From: URNF01 sp045543675
Lineage (GTDB): Bacteria > Bacillota > Clostridia > Oscillospirales > Acutalibacteraceae
Direction of reading: 5' to 3'
Assembly: GCA_045543675.1 (NCBI GenBank)
Contig: JAZPXM010000141.1
Location: forward strand, 1-18,184
DNA: 18,184 bases
Shown: in pieces, positions 1 to 6,066 of the stretch
Numbering within the stretch: the stretch's first letter is position 1
How the letters are laid out: each line of letters opens with the position of its first letter
Notes under the pieces: generated by a model
Told to the model about the DNA's origin: nothing
The model's input: the letters and a program-made list of their open reading frames with translations, nothing else
The model's database searches: none
Program-made: the position numbers and the translations under genes

Positions 1-207
1 GACCGCTTGGCCTCCGACTTTAAGAGCCGTTTTACCCGGAATGTCCATATACCGCGGTTTAAAACCGTTCTCAATGTCCACACCGAGCAAGGTTTTCGGC
101 AGGTCACGGATATGACCCATCGAAGCAACCACTTCGTACCCTTGTCCCAGATATTTTTGAATGGTTTTGGCTTTCGCCGGAGATTCCACAATCACTAAAT
201 TAGCCAT
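1..207 (-). CDS. topA: DNA topoisomerase I, N-terminal fragment (runs off the window)
   Basis: The 69 visible codons begin MANLVIVESPAKAKTIQKYL and contain GHIRDLPKT, the start of the Toprim domain of type IA topoisomerases. The glutamate of VIVESPAKA is the conserved Toprim metal/catalytic residue. The enzyme relaxes negative supercoils by single-strand passage. The remainder, including the active-site tyrosine, lies outside the window. The start is supported by an AAAGGGA ribosome binding site 7-8 nt upstream, and the gene follows the dprA stop by 14 nt on the same strand. The dprA-topA order is common in Firmicutes. Identity is clear from the N-terminal motif alone; nothing can be said about completeness. 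Confidence 0.93.
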   Translation of the reverse strand, partial: MANLVIVESPAKAKTIQKYLGQGYEVVASMGHIRDLPKTLLGVDIENGFKPRYMDIPGKTALKVGGQAV

Positions 208-221
208 ATTGTGTCCCTTTC

Positions 222-1427
222 TTAGTGTGTCAGAATTTTATATTGTTGACCTGCTGTGCTTTGCACACAGCCGAGTAATTCCAATTCGGTAAGCAGTATC
301 AATACGTCCTGCGGTGAAAGACCCGCATTTTTCGCCAGCGTATCCACGGGGCAAGGTGTTTCGGACAAAAATCCAAACAGCCGTTTTGCCTCCGAAGATG
401 CATCCTCAGGACAAGACACTGCCTTTTTCGGTGCAGACGGTTTTACGTCTGCTACCGCTGTTTTCGGCGGTTCTTCCGCAACGGCAGGTTTACGGAAAAT
501 CTTAGCTTTTGTCGACTTTTCCATTTCTTCCGCCGCTTTTCTGTCCAACAGACCAGGAAAGCGGGATAGATACTCGTCCACAATGTCTGTAGAAGACGAC
601 ACCAACATCGCGCCTTGCCGAATCTGGTGATGTGCACCGTCGTGTTTACCGTCCAGCACGTTACCGGGTACGGCAAACACTTCTCTACCCTGCTCTCTGG
701 CAAGGTTCGCGGTAATCATTGCACCGCTTATCTTCGGTGCTTCTGTCACACAGACGCCCACACTCATACCGGATATCAACCGATTTCTCACGTGGTAATC
801 GCAATACCCGTGAAACCCCGGTTCAAACTCGGTAACGATAGCACCGCGTCCGTTTAATATATCCTGCCGCAGTTGCTTATTGACCACGGGATACTCCACT
901 TCGGGTGCGGCACCTTTCACCAGTACGGTTTTGCCGTCTGCATACATAGCACCGTTATGTGCCGCGGCATCGCCGCCTTTAGCGCCGCCGCTAACCACGA
1001 TCATACCTGCCGCCGCCAATCCTGCCGCGATAGAAAAGGTCAGTTTCTCACCCGTTTCGGTGATGTCACGGGTACTCACCACACCAATCGTCGGCAATGC
1101 ATTGACGTTCGGGAAATCCCCCTGCACATACAGCGCCGCAGGAAAACCCGCGATATGGCGTAATGCAGCAGGATATCGCGCATCGTCAGGTGTCATAACC
1201 GACCCGCCCAATTTTTGTATATCTTTCAGGATACGACGGGCGCGGGTCAACGATTTGTCATTAAGTTTCTTGGCATCTTCAAGGCGAAGCGGCAAATGTT
1301 TTAATTGTTTCGCATCTGCGGCATACACCGCTTCCACATCTTCAAAATATTCGAACAACCGATTGAGCGCCGTGGAGCCGAGCGGTAAACTTTGTTGCAA
1401 CCAAATCCAGTATATCCGTCTATCCAC
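222..1427 (-). CDS. dprA: DNA processing protein DprA/Smf
   Basis: This 401-aa protein has an N-terminal SAM/HhH-like region (about 1-75), a Rossmann-like DprA core (about 80-290), a charged Ala/Pro/Lys-rich linker and a C-terminal winged-helix-like domain (about 345-400). DprA binds incoming single-stranded DNA and loads RecA during natural transformation. It is also present in many species not known to be competent. Visible core motifs are SGGAKGGDAAAH (146-157), RNRLISGMS (214-222), SGAMITA (234-240) and FAVPG (251-255). The usual GSR motif reads VVSTRD and the usual FP-RNR reads YHVRNR, so the binding pocket is somewhat divergent. The start is GTG with GGAGGG about 8 nt upstream, only 3 nt after the stop of the methyltransferase gene, so the two are probably translationally coupled. 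Confidence 0.92.
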   Translation of the reverse strand: MDRRIYWIWLQQSLPLGSTALNRLFEYFEDVEAVYAADAKQLKHLPLRLEDAKKLNDKSLTRARRILKDIQKLGGSVMTPDDARYPAALRHIAGFPAALYVQGDFPNVNALPTIGVVSTRDITETGEKLTFSIAAGLAAAGMIVVSGGAKGGDAAAHNGAMYADGKTVLVKGAAPEVEYPVVNKQLRQDILNGRGAIVTEFEPGFHGYCDYHVRNRLISGMSVGVCVTEAPKISGAMITANLAREQGREVFAVPGNVLDGKHDGAHHQIRQGAMLVSSSTDIVDEYLSRFPGLLDRKAAEEMEKSTKAKIFRKPAVAEEPPKTAVADVKPSAPKKAVSCPEDASSEAKRLFGFLSETPCPVDTLAKNAGLSPQDVLILLTELELLGCVQSTAGQQYKILTH

Positions 1428-1430
1428 GTA

Positions 1431-2228
1431 TCAGCCCTCCGTCGGTCTGGTCATTTCCCAAAGAACAATACCCGCCGCCATCGCCGCATTCAGCGATTCC
1501 GCGCGGCCTGCCATCGGAATGGTCACCGACAGTTCGCACGCCTCTATCGTGCTTTGCCGTAAACCGTTACCCTCGTTCCCGATAAAACATACACAACCCT
1601 TGTTTAGCGGCAATCGGGATATCGGGGTTGCCGTATCGGCAGGTACACACGCATAGGTATGCATCCCTGCTTTGCGCAAAGCAACGGCTGTTTCGCCCAT
1701 ATCGGCAGTATGCAAAATCTGCTGACGGAATACGCCGCCCATACTGCCGCGCAAAACTTTCGCACTATACACGTCACAGCATCCTGCCGACAGCAAAATG
1801 CCGTCGATACCGAGCGCTTCCGCCGTACGGATAATGGTTCCCAAGTTAGACGGGTCTTGCACGTCTTCCAGCGCCAAATATTTGCCGTTTGTATGCAAAT
1901 CATCGGATGAAAGGTTACGCTTTTGCATTTCACAAATGCAAAATATGCCTTGCGGAGACTGGGTATCCGCCATAAAACTTGCTATTTGAGGGGTGATCTC
2001 ATACGCATTTTTCGCAACAGCCAACACCGCGTTTAAACGGTCCCCGTAAGTTTTCGCCGCGTGTTCAGTATACAAAACCACGTTTATGCACACGCCGGAC
2101 AGCGCCGCATCTGCACAAAGGCGCGCCCCTTCACACGCAAAAAGCGACTGTTTTTTGCGCGCTTTTCCATCATTTGACAGCTGTTTCCACTGTTTAATAA
2201 GATGGTTTTCTTTGCTGGAAATACGCAT
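1431..2228 (-). CDS. SpoU/TrmH-family RNA 2'-O-methyltransferase
   Basis: This 265-aa protein is predicted to transfer a methyl group from SAM to a ribose 2'-OH in rRNA or tRNA. The three SpoU motifs are visible: NLGTIIRTAEALG (128-140), FIGNEGNGL, and ESLNAAMAAG near the C-terminus. These build the trefoil-knot SAM site. An N-terminal domain (about 1-100) with KSLFACEGAR-like sequence matches the RNA-binding substrate domain of the RlmB/YsgA type. The ATG at 2228 has a strong AGGAGG site with 8-nt spacing. An upstream in-frame TTG (2249) lies before this site and would place it inside the gene, so I reject it. The gene sits downstream of infC-rpmI-rplT, a frequent Firmicute arrangement. The exact modified nucleotide cannot be told from sequence. 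Confidence 0.9.
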   Translation of the reverse strand: MRISSKENHLIKQWKQLSNDGKARKKQSLFACEGARLCADAALSGVCINVVLYTEHAAKTYGDRLNAVLAVAKNAYEITPQIASFMADTQSPQGIFCICEMQKRNLSSDDLHTNGKYLALEDVQDPSNLGTIIRTAEALGIDGILLSAGCCDVYSAKVLRGSMGGVFRQQILHTADMGETAVALRKAGMHTYACVPADTATPISRLPLNKGCVCFIGNEGNGLRQSTIEACELSVTIPMAGRAESLNAAMAAGIVLWEMTRPTEG

Positions 2229-2298
2229 ATTTCGCCCCTCCTTTTCCAAAAAATCCGATGTTTTTTTGCGGTTTTTTCCTGCTTATAAAACGGAAACG

Positions 2299-2324
2299 GC
2301 GCCCACCGAAAAGTCGGTGGGCGC
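2299..2324 (-). terminator. Hairpin downstream of rplT
   Basis: An 11-bp perfect GC-rich stem (2299-2309 with 2314-2324) with a 4-nt loop lies 10 nt past the rplT stop. On the minus strand it is followed by CGTTTCCGTTTTATAAG, an interrupted T-rich stretch. It may be a leaky terminator or a transcript-stabilising hairpin between the ribosomal protein operon and the methyltransferase-dprA-topA genes. No convincing promoter was seen for the latter, so some read-through seems likely. Confidence 0.65.
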
Positions 2325-2333
2325 AGATACAGC

Positions 2334-2693
2334 TTATTTAGACAGGGCTTTCTGAGCTTTCGCAACGAGCGCGGTAAATGCAGCAGCATCGGTAGCCGCT
2401 ACTTCCGCCAACATCTTGCGGTTCATGGTGATACCTGCTTTTTTCAGACCGTTCATAAAAGTGGAGTAGTTCATACCGTTCATTTTCGCCGCAGCGGAAA
2501 TGCGGGCAATCCACAAACGACGGAAATCACGCTTACGCTGTTTACGGCCGATGTATGCATACTGGCCGGATTTCATAACCGCTTCTTTAGCAGTTTTGAA
2601 AAGTTTGGATTTTGCACCATAGTAGCCCTTAGCGAGCTTTAATACTTTCTTTCTTCTTTTGCGCGCCATCATTGCGCCTTTTACACGAGCCAT
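2334..2693 (-). CDS. rplT: 50S ribosomal protein L20
   Basis: This 119-aa, very basic protein starts MARVKGAMMARKRRKKVLKL and contains the family signature region with KRDFRRLWIARISAAAKMNG. L20 binds 23S rRNA early in 50S assembly. In Firmicutes such as B. subtilis it also represses its own infC-rpmI-rplT operon by acting on the leader RNA. Length matches the family (about 118 aa). The ATG is preceded by GGAGGT with 8-nt spacing, and the gene starts 18 nt after the rpmI stop. It is the last gene of the operon, followed by a hairpin. Confidence 0.98.
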   Translation of the reverse strand: MARVKGAMMARKRRKKVLKLAKGYYGAKSKLFKTAKEAVMKSGQYAYIGRKQRKRDFRRLWIARISAAAKMNGMNYSTFMNGLKKAGITMNRKMLAEVAATDAAAFTALVAKAQKALSK

Positions 2694-2711
2694 ATTTCGT
2701 AACCTCCGTGC

Positions 2712-2909
2712 TTATTTGTAGGGAATCATGCGCTTGACCTTTGCTACGTTGGTCACGTCAGCAATAGTGGTCTGGCGAAGATTTCTCTTGCGTTTGGTGG
2801 TCTTCTTGTTCAGAATGTGGGATTTGTAGGCATGGGCACGGACAACCTTGCCGGTCTTGGTCAGCTTGAAACGCTTTTTCGCGCCGCTGTGCGTTTTGAT
2901 CTTAGGCAT
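2712..2909 (-). CDS. rpmI: 50S ribosomal protein L35
   Basis: This 65-aa, Lys/Arg-rich protein has the family hallmark MPKIKTHSGAKKRFKLTKTG at the start and ends VKRMIPYK. L35 is a small late-assembly protein of the large ribosomal subunit. Its start is preceded by AAGGAGG with about 9-nt spacing, 37 nt after infC. The length is normal. It sits between infC and rplT, the canonical three-gene order. Confidence 0.98.
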   Translation of the reverse strand: MPKIKTHSGAKKRFKLTKTGKVVRAHAYKSHILNKKTTKRKRNLRQTTIADVTNVAKVKRMIPYK

Positions 2910-2946
2910 AATGTGTATCCTCCTTAAATTACTTCGGTGTTTTTGC

Positions 2947-3465
2947 TTACTTATTCGGCTTAGGAGCCAAGAACATCAACATATGACGGCCTTCGAACTT
3001 CGCAGGTTTTTCCACAACGGCAAAATCTGCGCAAGCTTCTGCAAACCGTTTCATAGCTTCCTGACCGATTTCGGGATGTCCCAATTCACGGCCGCGGAAA
3101 CGGATGGAAACCTTTACTTTGTCACCCTGACGGATGAAGCGCTGTGCATGGTTTACCTTGGTGTTAAAGTCGCCGATATCGGTATTCAGACCGAGACGGA
3201 CTTCTTTAACGTCCACAACGTGTTGATTTTTCTTCGCTTCTTTTTCTCTTTTCGCCTGTTCGAAACGGTATTTACCGTAATCAGCGATACGGCATACCGG
3301 CGGATTGGCGTTAGGAGAAATCTTAATGAGGTCCAGACCGCTTTCGTCGGCAAGTTTCTGCGCATCTTTCGCGCTCATAATGCCGACCTGCTTGCCCTCT
3401 GCGTCAATAACGCGCACCTCATTATCACGGATCTGTTCGTTGATCTGCAGTTCCTTGATAGCTAT
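2947..3465 (-). CDS. infC: Translation initiation factor IF-3, probable ATA start
   Basis: IF-3 binds the 30S subunit, prevents premature 50S joining and checks the start codon and initiator tRNA. The protein shows the IF3-N domain (INEQIRDNEVRVID... RIADYGKYRFE), a lysine-rich linker and the IF3-C domain (VKVSIRFRGRELGHPEIGQ... EGRHMLMFLAPK). The first ATG in frame (3504) lies in the terminator hairpin region with no ribosome binding site and would add 13 residues unlike the family. A perfect GGAGGTG (3473-3479) stands 7 nt before an ATA codon at 3463-3465, giving 172 aa (fMet)-AIKELQINEQ, which fits the family. An ATC two codons later is less well spaced. Rare start codons (AUU in E. coli) are known for infC and allow autoregulation by IF-3. 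Confidence 0.95.
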   Translation of the reverse strand: MAIKELQINEQIRDNEVRVIDAEGKQVGIMSAKDAQKLADESGLDLIKISPNANPPVCRIADYGKYRFEQAKREKEAKKNQHVVDVKEVRLGLNTDIGDFNTKVNHAQRFIRQGDKVKVSIRFRGRELGHPEIGQEAMKRFAEACADFAVVEKPAKFEGRHMLMFLAPKPNK

Positions 3466-3631
3466 GGGTAAGCACCTCCACCACTGTTTTACAGTGAAAA
3501 TCATAAAACGCGGGCAGAATACACCTGCCCGCGTTAATACGCAACTGTACCTTTCTATAAGAAAGGAAACCGTATCAGCCTATGAGAACCATCTCCGAAG
3601 GCGAGAGCGGGCACGCTCTGCTTTGTTTTAC
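3466..3631 (-). promoter_or_regulatory. infC operon leader RNA (L20-leader-like)
   Basis: About 165 nt of untranslated leader lies between the promoter and the infC ribosome binding site. On the minus strand it holds, in order, a weak CTTTG/CAAAG hairpin (3621-3637, which straddles the likely transcription start near 3631), a perfect 6-bp hairpin AGAGCG-TGCC-CGCTCT (3604-3619), a small AU-rich hairpin around 3553-3570, and the terminator stem (3507-3535). The TGCCCGC in the second hairpin is complementary to the terminator's 5' arm, so terminator and antiterminator exclude each other. In B. subtilis the infC-rpmI-rplT operon is controlled by L20 through such a leader. That this leader does the same is inferred from position and layout only. 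Confidence 0.7.
3507..3535 (-). terminator. Attenuator-type terminator in the infC leader
   Basis: An 11-bp perfect stem (3507-3517 with 3525-3535) with a 7-nt loop, followed on the minus strand by TTTTATGATTTTC, lies just before infC and after its promoter. A terminator between promoter and first gene means attenuation. Its promoter-proximal arm (plus-strand 3526-3532, TGCCCGC) can alternatively pair with an upstream leader segment (3607-3613, GCGGGCA), 7 bp of mostly G-C. Confidence 0.75.
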
Positions 3632-3637
3632 GCAAAG

Positions 3638-3666
3638 AGTATAACAGACGTTTCACACTTTGTCAA
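3638..3666 (-). promoter_or_regulatory. Sigma-A promoter of infC-rpmI-rplT
   Basis: On the minus strand there is a consensus -35 TTGACA (3661-3666), a 17-nt spacer and -10 TATACT (3638-3643). It starts 3 nt after the stop codon of the upstream M15 peptidase gene. The expected transcription start is near 3631. Confidence 0.93.
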
Positions 3667-3669
3667 GCA

Positions 3670-4560
3670 TTATTTTTGGTGTTTTTCAAGATATTCTTCC
3701 AAACAAATACCGCTGTCCATAATCTCGCGCGCCGCTTCCTTGCCGACATAGCGATAATGCCACGGCTCGTAGATAACTCCCGTTATCGCTTCCTTACCCT
3801 TGGGAAAACGAAGAATAAAGCCGTAATCGGCGCAATGCTCGTACAGCCATTTGAACGCGGGGGTGTTTTCAAAGTTTTGTTCCAACTCAAAGTTGCCGCT
3901 GCCGCCTAAATCTACTGCAAGACCCGTATTATGTTCGCTGTAACCGGGACGCTTTACAACTTGACCCGCCGCTTTTTGCGCCGCCAGTTCGTTCCATCCG
4001 GCGTTGCGGCGGTACTGCACCTGTCGCCAATACAATGTACCTTGGTGTTCAGCAGAGCGATATCCCGACTGCACATCGATACCGTATGCTTTACCCGCCT
4101 CCAGCATAGCTTTTAAATTTTCCAAAATACGGCTATCCACTTTTTGGTTGCGGTTGCCTGCCGACACAAAAGTGACGGTCGATTCATAATCAGAAGACAT
4201 TCCGTTCCAATCGTTGACCAACATCAAGTTCCAATCGGAAACCCCATTCGGTTGTACATAGTACCCATCCGTCTTAAATTGTAACAACCCCTTTTCATCC
4301 AACCAACAAGTATCATCCTTTACCTGTGCGGTTGTTGTAGTCGCTTTTGTGGTGGATACTGTGGTTGTGGTGGGCGCAGTAGTAGTAATCGTTGTAGCAA
4401 CTGTAGTAGTCGTAGGTGTCTCAAGCGCCTCAGGTTCATTGGGCGTTGTCGCAGATATAATCAGCACCACCAACGCAACGAGCAAAGCAACTATGGCAAC
4501 CAACGCCGCTTTCACCTGACCAACGGTCACTTTTCTTCTTTTTCTTTTATGTTTTGCCAT
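3670..4560 (-). CDS. Membrane-anchored M15 (VanY-like) D-alanyl-D-alanine carboxypeptidase
   Basis: This 296-aa protein has a basic cytoplasmic N-terminus (KHKRKRRK), one transmembrane segment (about 17-36), a Thr-rich linker (about 48-80) and an extracellular peptidase M15B/VanY domain (about 100-290). Visible motifs are SGYRS (165-169), SEHNTGLAVDLG (208-219) and EPWHYRYVG (265-273). They supply the zinc ligands H210, D217 and H268 and the catalytic E265, all intact. It should trim the terminal D-Ala from peptidoglycan stems outside the membrane; other D,D- or L,D-cleavage is possible. The ATG at 4560 has AAGGAAG upstream and gives a sensible signal anchor. A longer in-frame ATG at 4671 lies upstream of the promoter and is rejected. 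No vancomycin-resistance genes are nearby, so a wall-remodelling role is more likely than resistance. Confidence 0.88.
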   Translation of the reverse strand: MAKHKRKRRKVTVGQVKAALVAIVALLVALVVLIISATTPNEPEALETPTTTTVATTITTTAPTTTTVSTTKATTTTAQVKDDTCWLDEKGLLQFKTDGYYVQPNGVSDWNLMLVNDWNGMSSDYESTVTFVSAGNRNQKVDSRILENLKAMLEAGKAYGIDVQSGYRSAEHQGTLYWRQVQYRRNAGWNELAAQKAAGQVVKRPGYSEHNTGLAVDLGGSGNFELEQNFENTPAFKWLYEHCADYGFILRFPKGKEAITGVIYEPWHYRYVGKEAAREIMDSGICLEEYLEKHQK

Positions 4561-4581
4561 TTTTACACTTCCTTTTCGCAC

Positions 4582-4610
4582 AGTATACCACAAACAAACG
4601 CATATTTCAA
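4582..4610 (-). promoter_or_regulatory. Sigma-A promoter of the M15 carboxypeptidase gene
   Basis: -35 TTGAAA (4605-4610), 17-nt spacer and -10 TATACT (4582-4587) on the minus strand, placing the start of transcription about 15-20 nt before the coding region. It begins right after the terminator of the upstream M23 gene. Confidence 0.85.
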
Positions 4611-4615
4611 CACAA

Positions 4616-4650
4616 AAAGCAACGCCGCGGAAAATCCGCGGCGTTGCTTT
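4616..4650 (-). terminator. Terminator of the M23 peptidase gene
   Basis: A perfect 16-bp stem (4616-4631 with 4635-4650) with a 3-nt loop, followed on the minus strand by a T tract (CTTTTTG). It lies about 75 nt after the M23 stop codon and separates that gene from the promoter of the M15 gene. Confidence 0.9.
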
Positions 4651-4724
4651 GCCCTTCTTACCGAGCCGCAAAAGCGGTTTCCGAGGGCGCGTTCTCTATT
4701 ACAGTATATGCGAAACTTTGCAAA

Positions 4725-5423
4725 TTATTCCGCTTTTACATATTTTACTTCTCGATCAATGGTTTTAACGGGATCGGCATATGCGCCCGCCACGGTGATT
4801 TCCAGATGCAGATGACAACCGTCTGCGCTTTCACAAGGCACACCGCTTAGCGAGCCGAGCGTATCACCGGCTTTCACAAACGCGCCTTTCTTTACCGACG
4901 GCGTTACGCCGCAATAGCGCGACTGCACGCCAAAGCCGTGGTCTATTACCACGACACCGCCCCAGGCGGCATCTTCTTCCACAGCTTTCACGGTACCTTC
5001 CGCTACCGCTTTAACGGTCATACCGCTGTTCCCGCTGAAATCGGTACCGTTATGACAGCGCCAATCCCCCATCGTTGCGGAATAAACCGGTGTATTACCG
5101 CTAAACGCTTTTGCCACCGTATTGGTACCGGGTAGCACAAAAAGCGGCTCGGTAGGTGTCGCCGTTGTAGACGGTGTCGTGGGGGCGGTCGTCTTTTGCG
5201 TCGTAACCGTTGTACGGGTGTCTGTCACGTTGGTAACACGTTCTACCACCTGTTGTCCGTTGTCAGTGGGCTCGGTATCGGTATCTTTGTCACCACGCAT
5301 ATCCTTGCCAAACGTAGCAAACGCCACCCCACCGACTACTAAAAGGCAAATTGCCAACAATCCAAAGAAACCACTGCCTGCTATAAACCGCGTAAACCGA
5401 GAGTTCGGTCTCCTTTTTGACAT
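4725..5423 (-). CDS. Membrane-anchored M23 (LytM) protein, SpoIIQ-like
   Basis: This 232-aa protein has one transmembrane segment (about 15-38), a Thr-rich linker (about 65-95) and a LytM/peptidase M23 domain (about 118-222). Zinc and catalytic residues are intact: H124 and D128 in HNGTDFSG, and HLHLE (204-208) with H204 and H206. The layout and the stretch WGGVVVIDHG...SRYCG...HLHLE with ESADG before it resemble clostridial SpoIIQ. SpoIIQ forms the forespore side of the SpoIIQ-SpoIIIAH channel during engulfment; in C. difficile it keeps the metal site, while B. subtilis SpoIIQ has lost it. A general wall endopeptidase is the alternative. The ATG at 5423 with AAGGAA about 9 nt upstream is preferred over an ATG at 5507, which lies upstream of a candidate sigma-F promoter. 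Confidence 0.85.
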   Translation of the reverse strand: MSKRRPNSRFTRFIAGSGFFGLLAICLLVVGGVAFATFGKDMRGDKDTDTEPTDNGQQVVERVTNVTDTRTTVTTQKTTAPTTPSTTATPTEPLFVLPGTNTVAKAFSGNTPVYSATMGDWRCHNGTDFSGNSGMTVKAVAEGTVKAVEEDAAWGGVVVIDHGFGVQSRYCGVTPSVKKGAFVKAGDTLGSLSGVPCESADGCHLHLEITVAGAYADPVKTIDREVKYVKAE

Positions 5424-5459
5424 ATCCTTACATTCCTTTCCAAAAAAGCTTGTATACAT

Positions 5460-5487
5460 AGTGTGGGCGGTTTTCTCGGGTTTATGC
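5460..5487 (-). promoter_or_regulatory. Candidate sigma-F-type promoter of the SpoIIQ-like gene
   Basis: The minus strand reads GCATA (5483-5487), a 14-nt spacer, then GCCCACACTA (-10 at 5459-5468). The Bacillus sigma-F consensus is roughly GYATA, 14-16 nt, GGnnAnAnT; only the second G differs. The predicted start lies about 30 nt before the ATG. No good sigma-A promoter was seen here. This is a motif match by eye, hence modest confidence. Confidence 0.4.
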
Positions 5488-5500
5488 TGAAAAATAACTA

Positions 5501-5529
5501 TGTACAAATGGAAACAGTTGTGTTATAAT
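5501..5529 (+). promoter_or_regulatory. Sigma-A promoter of the precorrin-2 dehydrogenase-like gene
   Basis: -35 TGTACA (5501-5506, 4 of 6 consensus bases), 17-nt spacer, perfect -10 TATAAT (5524-5529). The expected start near 5536 leaves only about 14-26 nt of leader before the possible start codons. It is divergent from the SpoIIQ-like gene. Confidence 0.75.
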
Positions 5530-5549
5530 GAAAAAAATGCTTTGGATGG

Positions 5550-6035
5550 GTGGTGTTCTTGTTGGCGGTCGGCTTTCCTTTATATGTGGATTTGAAAGAC
5601 AATAACTGCACCGTATTCGGCGGTGGCGAAGATGCCTACGAAGCGGCATTGACCTTACGCCGCTTTGATGCAAAAGTAACCGTTGTCAGTCCTACGGTAT
5701 GCGATGCATTACAGGAAATGGACAAAGCAGGCGAAATTCGCTATCTGCGCCGTAAATATTTCAGGGGCGACTGTTCTTCTGCGCGTCTTTGCGTGGCATT
5801 GACCGATGATACAGCAACCAACATCGCCATTTCGGATGAATGTAAAAATAAAAACATCCCCGTAGCGCTGAACACCCCGCAGGGCTTTGGTACGTTTTCT
5901 TTTCCCCATGCCGCCATTTGTGGGGATACGGTTGTAACCGTTTCAGGCACTGCCGATACTGCACAGCAACGGTTTATTGCGGAAAAATTAGAACATCTCC
6001 TGCCTTTGCTCATCGATGAATATAACAAAAGGTAA
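5550..6035 (+). CDS. Precorrin-2 dehydrogenase/sirohydrochlorin ferrochelatase-like protein (atypical)
   Basis: This 161-aa protein resembles the N-terminal module of CysG and the stand-alone SirC/YlnF/Met8p, which oxidise precorrin-2 with NAD and may insert iron to make sirohaem. Visible are FPLYVDLKD at the start, the nucleotide loop FGGGEDAYEAA (23-33), VALTDDTATN (82-91) and a C-terminal helix EKLEHLLPL. Where CysG reads NVVDAP with the catalytic Asp104, this protein reads VALNTP (N108), and the later STGG-type motif is replaced by VSGTADT. The usual activity is therefore uncertain. The start is unclear: GTG at 5550 or 5553, or TTG at 5559 or 5562, with only a weak GGATGGGTGG nearby. It is monocistronic, with its own promoter and terminator, and no other tetrapyrrole genes are present. 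Confidence 0.8.
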   Translation: MVFLLAVGFPLYVDLKDNNCTVFGGGEDAYEAALTLRRFDAKVTVVSPTVCDALQEMDKAGEIRYLRRKYFRGDCSSARLCVALTDDTATNIAISDECKNKNIPVALNTPQGFGTFSFPHAAICGDTVVTVSGTADTAQQRFIAEKLEHLLPLLIDEYNKR

Positions 6036-6065
6036 GCAGCCCCGATACATCGGGACTGCTTTTTC
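6035..6065 (+). terminator. Terminator of the precorrin-2 dehydrogenase-like gene
   Basis: The hairpin AGCAG-c-CCCGAT / ATCGGG-a-CTGCT with a 2-nt apparent loop (in practice larger) is followed by TTTTTC on the plus strand. It overlaps the last base of the stop codon. On the other strand the T tract is poor, so it terminates mainly rightward; it also lies just beyond the small minus-strand gene. Confidence 0.85.
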
Positions 6066-6066
6066 T

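Noticed and set aside
880..1656. 258-aa plus-strand open frame across dprA and the methyltransferase gene
   Set aside because: It spans the junction of two recognisable minus-strand genes, has no ribosome binding site and no recognisable domain.
2229..2298. Promoter for the methyltransferase-dprA-topA genes
   Set aside because: TATAAG-like hexamers occur, but without a credible -35 at proper spacing; evidence too weak to list.
3466..3504. Upstream ATG start for infC at 3504
   Set aside because: No ribosome binding site; it lies at the tail of the leader terminator, and the ideal GGAGGTG would be inside the coding region.
3670..4560. Vancomycin-resistance vanY
   Set aside because: The catalytic motifs fit the family, but there are no vanA/B/H/X or two-component genes nearby; VanY-like carboxypeptidases are common wall enzymes in Clostridia.
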